Origin: UBA2882 sp964619485
GTDB taxonomy: Bacteria > Bacillota > Clostridia > Lachnospirales > Lachnospiraceae
Direction of reading: 5' to 3'
Length of the DNA stretch: 53,844 nt
NCBI GenBank assembly: GCA_964619485.1
Contig: CAZUCI010000010.1
Location: forward strand, 1 to 53,844
Shown: in pieces, positions 51,268 through 53,844 of the stretch
Numbering within the stretch: the first letter of the stretch is position 1
How the letters are laid out: every line of letters begins with the position of its first letter
Program-made: the position numbers and the translations under genes
Notes under the pieces: model-generated
The model's input: only the letters and a program-made list of their open reading frames with translations
Databases searched by the model: none
Told to the model about the DNA's origin: nothing

Positions 51268-51945
51268 ATGAGTGTTTCCGCACAGGTTGTAGATGGAATT
51301 TTACAGCAGAAGGGCACAAGCAGCACTACAGATACAAGCAGCAACAAGTCTACCAATTCTACCATGGACAAGGATGCATTTTTACAGCTTCTGGTAGCAC
51401 AGATGAAATATCAGGACCCGTTGGAACCGACCTCTAATACAGAGTATGTTTCCCAGTATGCTACGTTCTCAGAGCTGGAGCAGATGCAGAATATGAGCTC
51501 TTCCGTTGATTTACAGAGAGCCACAGCCCTGGTTGGTCAGACCGTTATTGTTTCTTCCACCAGCGAGGATGGTAAAACGACTGAGGATATGGGTGTTGTT
51601 GATTATGTAAGCTACGAGAATAATAAAGCTCTTTTATGGGTAAATGGTTCCTCCTATCCACTTGACAGTGTGAAGGAAGTTGCAGACCATGACTATATCG
51701 AGGCATATTCACAGGCAATTACTTTGATTAATGCAATTAACAAGCTGCCAAGTACAGCAAATCTTACTTTGAGTGATAAGGATGCTGTTGAGTCTATCCA
51801 AAAGACCTTTGATGACATGAACGATTATCAGAAATCCTTCGTTGCAAAGGATTATCAGACAAAGATCAGTGAATTATCAGAAAAAATGAAAGAGCTGGTT
51901 GCTTTATCGGAGTTAGATGACGATAAAGATAATAAGACAGAGTAA
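51268..51945 (+). CDS. flgD: Flagellar hook assembly scaffold FlgD
   Basis: A 225-aa hook-capping protein. The conserved N-terminal motif FLQLLVAQMKYQDPLEP, then SQYATFSELEQMQNM, identifies FlgD; ALVGQTVIV follows. The C-terminal half (about 150-225) is predicted helical and charged, not the usual FlgD Ig/tudor pair, as in short clostridial FlgD variants. AAAGGAG precedes ATG 51268. Confidence 0.92.
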   Translation: MSVSAQVVDGILQQKGTSSTTDTSSNKSTNSTMDKDAFLQLLVAQMKYQDPLEPTSNTEYVSQYATFSELEQMQNMSSSVDLQRATALVGQTVIVSSTSEDGKTTEDMGVVDYVSYENNKALLWVNGSSYPLDSVKEVADHDYIEAYSQAITLINAINKLPSTANLTLSDKDAVESIQKTFDDMNDYQKSFVAKDYQTKISELSEKMKELVALSELDDDKDNKTE

Positions 51946-51979
51946 ATAAAATCAAAAATCTAAAATCAGAAATCAGGAA

Positions 51980-52014
51980 GCATCGGAGCCATGCTACAGG
52001 AAATGCTGCGATGC
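51980..52014 (+). other. Hairpin in the leader of the TIGR02530-like gene
   Basis: GCATCG pairs with CGATGC, extended past a G-G mismatch by AGC/GCT, loop of about 15 bases. It ends just before the AGGGAGG of the next gene, so it could influence access to that site. Confidence 0.35.
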
Positions 52015-52033
52015 CAAATAAGGGAGGCATTTT

Positions 52034-52447
52034 ATGAATCAGATGAATGTAAACTTCCTTTCGAGCCTGCAGATTCAGGAGCAGTACTTAAGTCCCGGTA
52101 AGCCTGGGAATAAGCAGACAGCTGTATCAGAAAGCTTTGCTGATATACTGAATCAGAAAGCAGCATTAAATAATCTGGCAGGAGGCCAGAATGCCGGAGT
52201 GAAATTTTCCAGACATGCCCAGAGCCGTCTCAGTGACAGAAGCATTGATTTGTCCACAGAGCAGATGGAGCGTTTGAATCAGGGAACCGCGAAGGCTTCA
52301 GAGAAAGGAATCAAAGATTCCCTTGTGTTAATTGATAATCTGGCATTTATTGTAAATGTTCCAAACAATACAGTTATCACAGCGGTGGATCAGGAACAGG
52401 CAGACAGTAATATTTTTACAAACATTGATGGTGCCGTAATTGCATAA
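52034..52447 (+). CDS. TIGR02530-type flagellar operon protein
   Basis: A 137-aa protein found between flgD and flgE in many Firmicutes and called only 'flagellar operon protein'. The family core is VKFSRHAQSRLSDRSIDL and VLIDNLAFIVNVPNNTVITAV. An N-terminal variable part (about 1-55) looks unstructured, with a likely export-type start. The exact role is unknown. GGGAGG precedes ATG 52034. Confidence 0.85.
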   Translation: MNQMNVNFLSSLQIQEQYLSPGKPGNKQTAVSESFADILNQKAALNNLAGGQNAGVKFSRHAQSRLSDRSIDLSTEQMERLNQGTAKASEKGIKDSLVLIDNLAFIVNVPNNTVITAVDQEQADSNIFTNIDGAVIA

Positions 52448-52471
52448 GCTGGACCTTACAAGGAAGCTTAT

Positions 52472-52496
52472 TGTGGACGCCCGATTGGCGGACACA
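52472..52496 (+). other. Hairpin with tandem G-A pairs before flgE
   Basis: TGTG-GA-CGCC, loop CGATT, GGCG-GA-CACA: two 4-bp helices flanking a symmetric GA/GA internal loop, a geometry that forms sheared tandem G-A pairs in RNA. It lies 15 bases before the AAGGAGG of flgE. Confidence 0.5.
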
Positions 52497-52529
52497 GAAT
52501 AACGGCAAAAATAAGGAGGTCATTTCATT

Positions 52530-53844
52530 ATGATGAGATCATTGTATTCTGGTGTGTCAGGCTTGAAAACACATCAGGTAAAGATGGATGTTATTGGTAA
52601 TAACATCGCGAACGTTAACACGGCTGCATTCAAATCACAGTCCGTAACTTTTTCCGAATTAATGTATCAGACAACACAGAGCGCTTCCGGTGCAAATGCG
52701 GCAACAGGTACTGCAGGTACCAATGCAAAGCAGATTGGTCTTGGTGTTAAATCCGGAGCAATCAGCACCGCCATCGAGACACAGGGTGCTACCCAGACAA
52801 CAGGAAATCCCTTCGATTTAAAGATTACCGGAAAGGCCATGTTTATTGTCAGTGACGGCAGCAATAATTATTTTACCCGTGATGGTTCCTTTTATGTTGA
52901 CAGCGTTGGAAATCTTGCTGTGAGCTCCAACGGTTACAATGTTATGGGATGGGGCGTTGATCCAAATACAGGAGTTATTAAAAAGGATACTGTTCAGGCA
53001 CTTCGTATTATGAGTGCGGAAAATATGACCTATCCGCCTGAATCAACCACAGAGGCGTATGTTTCAGGTATTATTGATAAAAATGATTCACAGGTATCCT
53101 CCGAGGCCGGTAAAATCATGAACTTAAGCTTTTTTGACAGTCTTGGATATTCCTACACGGCAAAGCTTTCCATGAAATCCACCAGCACAGATGGTCTTTA
53201 CACTGTGGAGCTTACAGATATTCTGGATGAAAAGGGAAACTCGGCAAATATTCCGGAGATGAGTCTTGGAATACCACAGAATGTTGCAGATGCAAAAAGT
53301 CTGAAGCTTGGCAGTGCCTATACCTATGACGCAGCAAGCACCTCTATTTCCTATCTGGACGACAGCGGAGCAACCCAGACAATTAACCTTGCGGCAGGCT
53401 CCTTTACGGACGACCAGAAAAAGGTGATTGCCAATGCATATGGATATACATCCTATGAAGAATTTTCGAAGCTTTATGTTGCAGATGGCGGTTCTCTTGC
53501 ATCCAAGCTTGATGCAGGCTCTTTTTCCACAGTTCTTGCAGCAGATGGAAGCATTGCCACAACAGGCAGGAGCATTACGGGTGGAGTCATCCAGTATGAT
53601 GTTTCCAGCGGTAAGATTCAGAGCGTAAATGGAAACACCACCAACCTGAATCTGACTCTTTCCTTTGGAGACCAGGAGCTGCCGGCAGGACCCTTCAGTA
53701 AAATCAATGTGGATTTTGGAAGCTCTTCCAACTTTAACAATAACGGAACCAGTACAGTGGCAGCACAGAACGGTGATACAGACGGTGTGGGAACAGGACG
53801 TAAGCTTGGTGAGTTATCCGGTGTTTCCATTCAGAAGGATGGTA
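52530..53844 (+). CDS. flgE: Flagellar hook protein FlgE, 3' end outside window
   Basis: The hook subunit, open at the window edge after 438 codons. The N-terminus MMRSLYSGVSGLKTHQ, then NNIANVNTAAFKSQSVTF, is the hook/rod family signature; GNPFDLKITGKAMFIV and FTRDGSFYVDSVGNLAVSSNGYNVMGW are the FlgE D1 start motifs. Later sequence (about 170-430) is the variable D2/D3 outer hook surface. Start ATG 52530 (or the next codon, 52533) behind AAGGAGG. The C-terminal motif is not reached, so completeness cannot be judged. Confidence 0.95.
   Translation, partial: MMRSLYSGVSGLKTHQVKMDVIGNNIANVNTAAFKSQSVTFSELMYQTTQSASGANAATGTAGTNAKQIGLGVKSGAISTAIETQGATQTTGNPFDLKITGKAMFIVSDGSNNYFTRDGSFYVDSVGNLAVSSNGYNVMGWGVDPNTGVIKKDTVQALRIMSAENMTYPPESTTEAYVSGIIDKNDSQVSSEAGKIMNLSFFDSLGYSYTAKLSMKSTSTDGLYTVELTDILDEKGNSANIPEMSLGIPQNVADAKSLKLGSAYTYDAASTSISYLDDSGATQTINLAAGSFTDDQKKVIANAYGYTSYEEFSKLYVADGGSLASKLDAGSFSTVLAADGSIATTGRSITGGVIQYDVSSGKIQSVNGNTTNLNLTLSFGDQELPAGPFSKINVDFGSSSNFNNNGTSTVAAQNGDTDGVGTGRKLGELSGVSIQKDG

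Overview
The window looks like a chromosomal segment of a motile, Gram-positive, low-to-mid-GC Clostridia member, most likely Lachnospiraceae (Roseburia/Agathobacter/Lachnospira-like). The reasons are AGGAGG-type ribosome binding sites, CodY, a SigK-type sigma factor, the flgB-flgC-fliE-fliF-fliG-fliH-fliI-fliJ-motE-fliK-flgD-flgE order directly behind topA-codY, and a type IV pilus (T4P) locus with no outer-membrane secretin. No rRNA, tRNA, CRISPR array, transposase, integrase or phage gene was seen. Two runs of exactly 100 N (12516-12615 and 26399-26498) are assembly gaps.

Layout. (1) 25-7668: two divergent giant membrane proteins, a tandem YfhO-like protein (minus strand) and a GT-C-like protein (plus strand), sharing a 140-bp promoter region. 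(2) 7804-12383: sigK-like sigma factor, pilT (retraction ATPase), comM and dprA (competence/recombination). (3) 12384-19204: a gap-interrupted small ORF, then a five-gene sugar/glycosylation cassette: polyprenyl-phosphate GT2, FkbM methyltransferase, NAD-dependent epimerase, DRE-TIM aldolase fused to a DUF115-like domain, and an acetolactate-synthase-like TPP enzyme. (4) 19290-38650: one long T4P unit from a candidate promoter to a clear terminator: pilB, pilC, pilin, prepilin peptidase, a pilM-pilN fusion, pilO, four very different minor pseudopilins and a 1580-aa exported protein. (5) 38824-41846: topA and codY, each with its own promoter. (6) 42143-53844: the start of the flagellar fla/che operon, cut by the window edge inside flgE.

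How it fits together. In Bacillus and many Clostridia, dprA, topA, codY and flgB are near neighbours. Here about 26 kb of pilus and sugar genes sit between dprA and topA, so this part is best read as an accessory insertion in a conserved backbone. The pilus set has all the core parts of a Gram-positive T4P. Its assembly ATPase carries a textbook tandem MshEN cyclic-di-GMP-binding motif, so pilus extension is probably controlled by c-di-GMP at the protein level.

The most original part is the presumed tip complex (26565-38540): pseudopilins of 496, 866, 206 and 818 aa plus a 1580-aa secreted protein. EF-hand-like calcium loops occur in both the 496-aa pseudopilin and the 1580-aa protein, and the 866-aa protein lacks the pilin Glu5, as GspK-type tip subunits do. 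I propose that this is a calcium-responsive tip adhesin system filling the role PilY1 plays in Gram-negative bacteria. The sugar cassette and the GT-C-like proteins could decorate the pilus, the flagellum or a wall polymer; the target cannot be read from the sequence.
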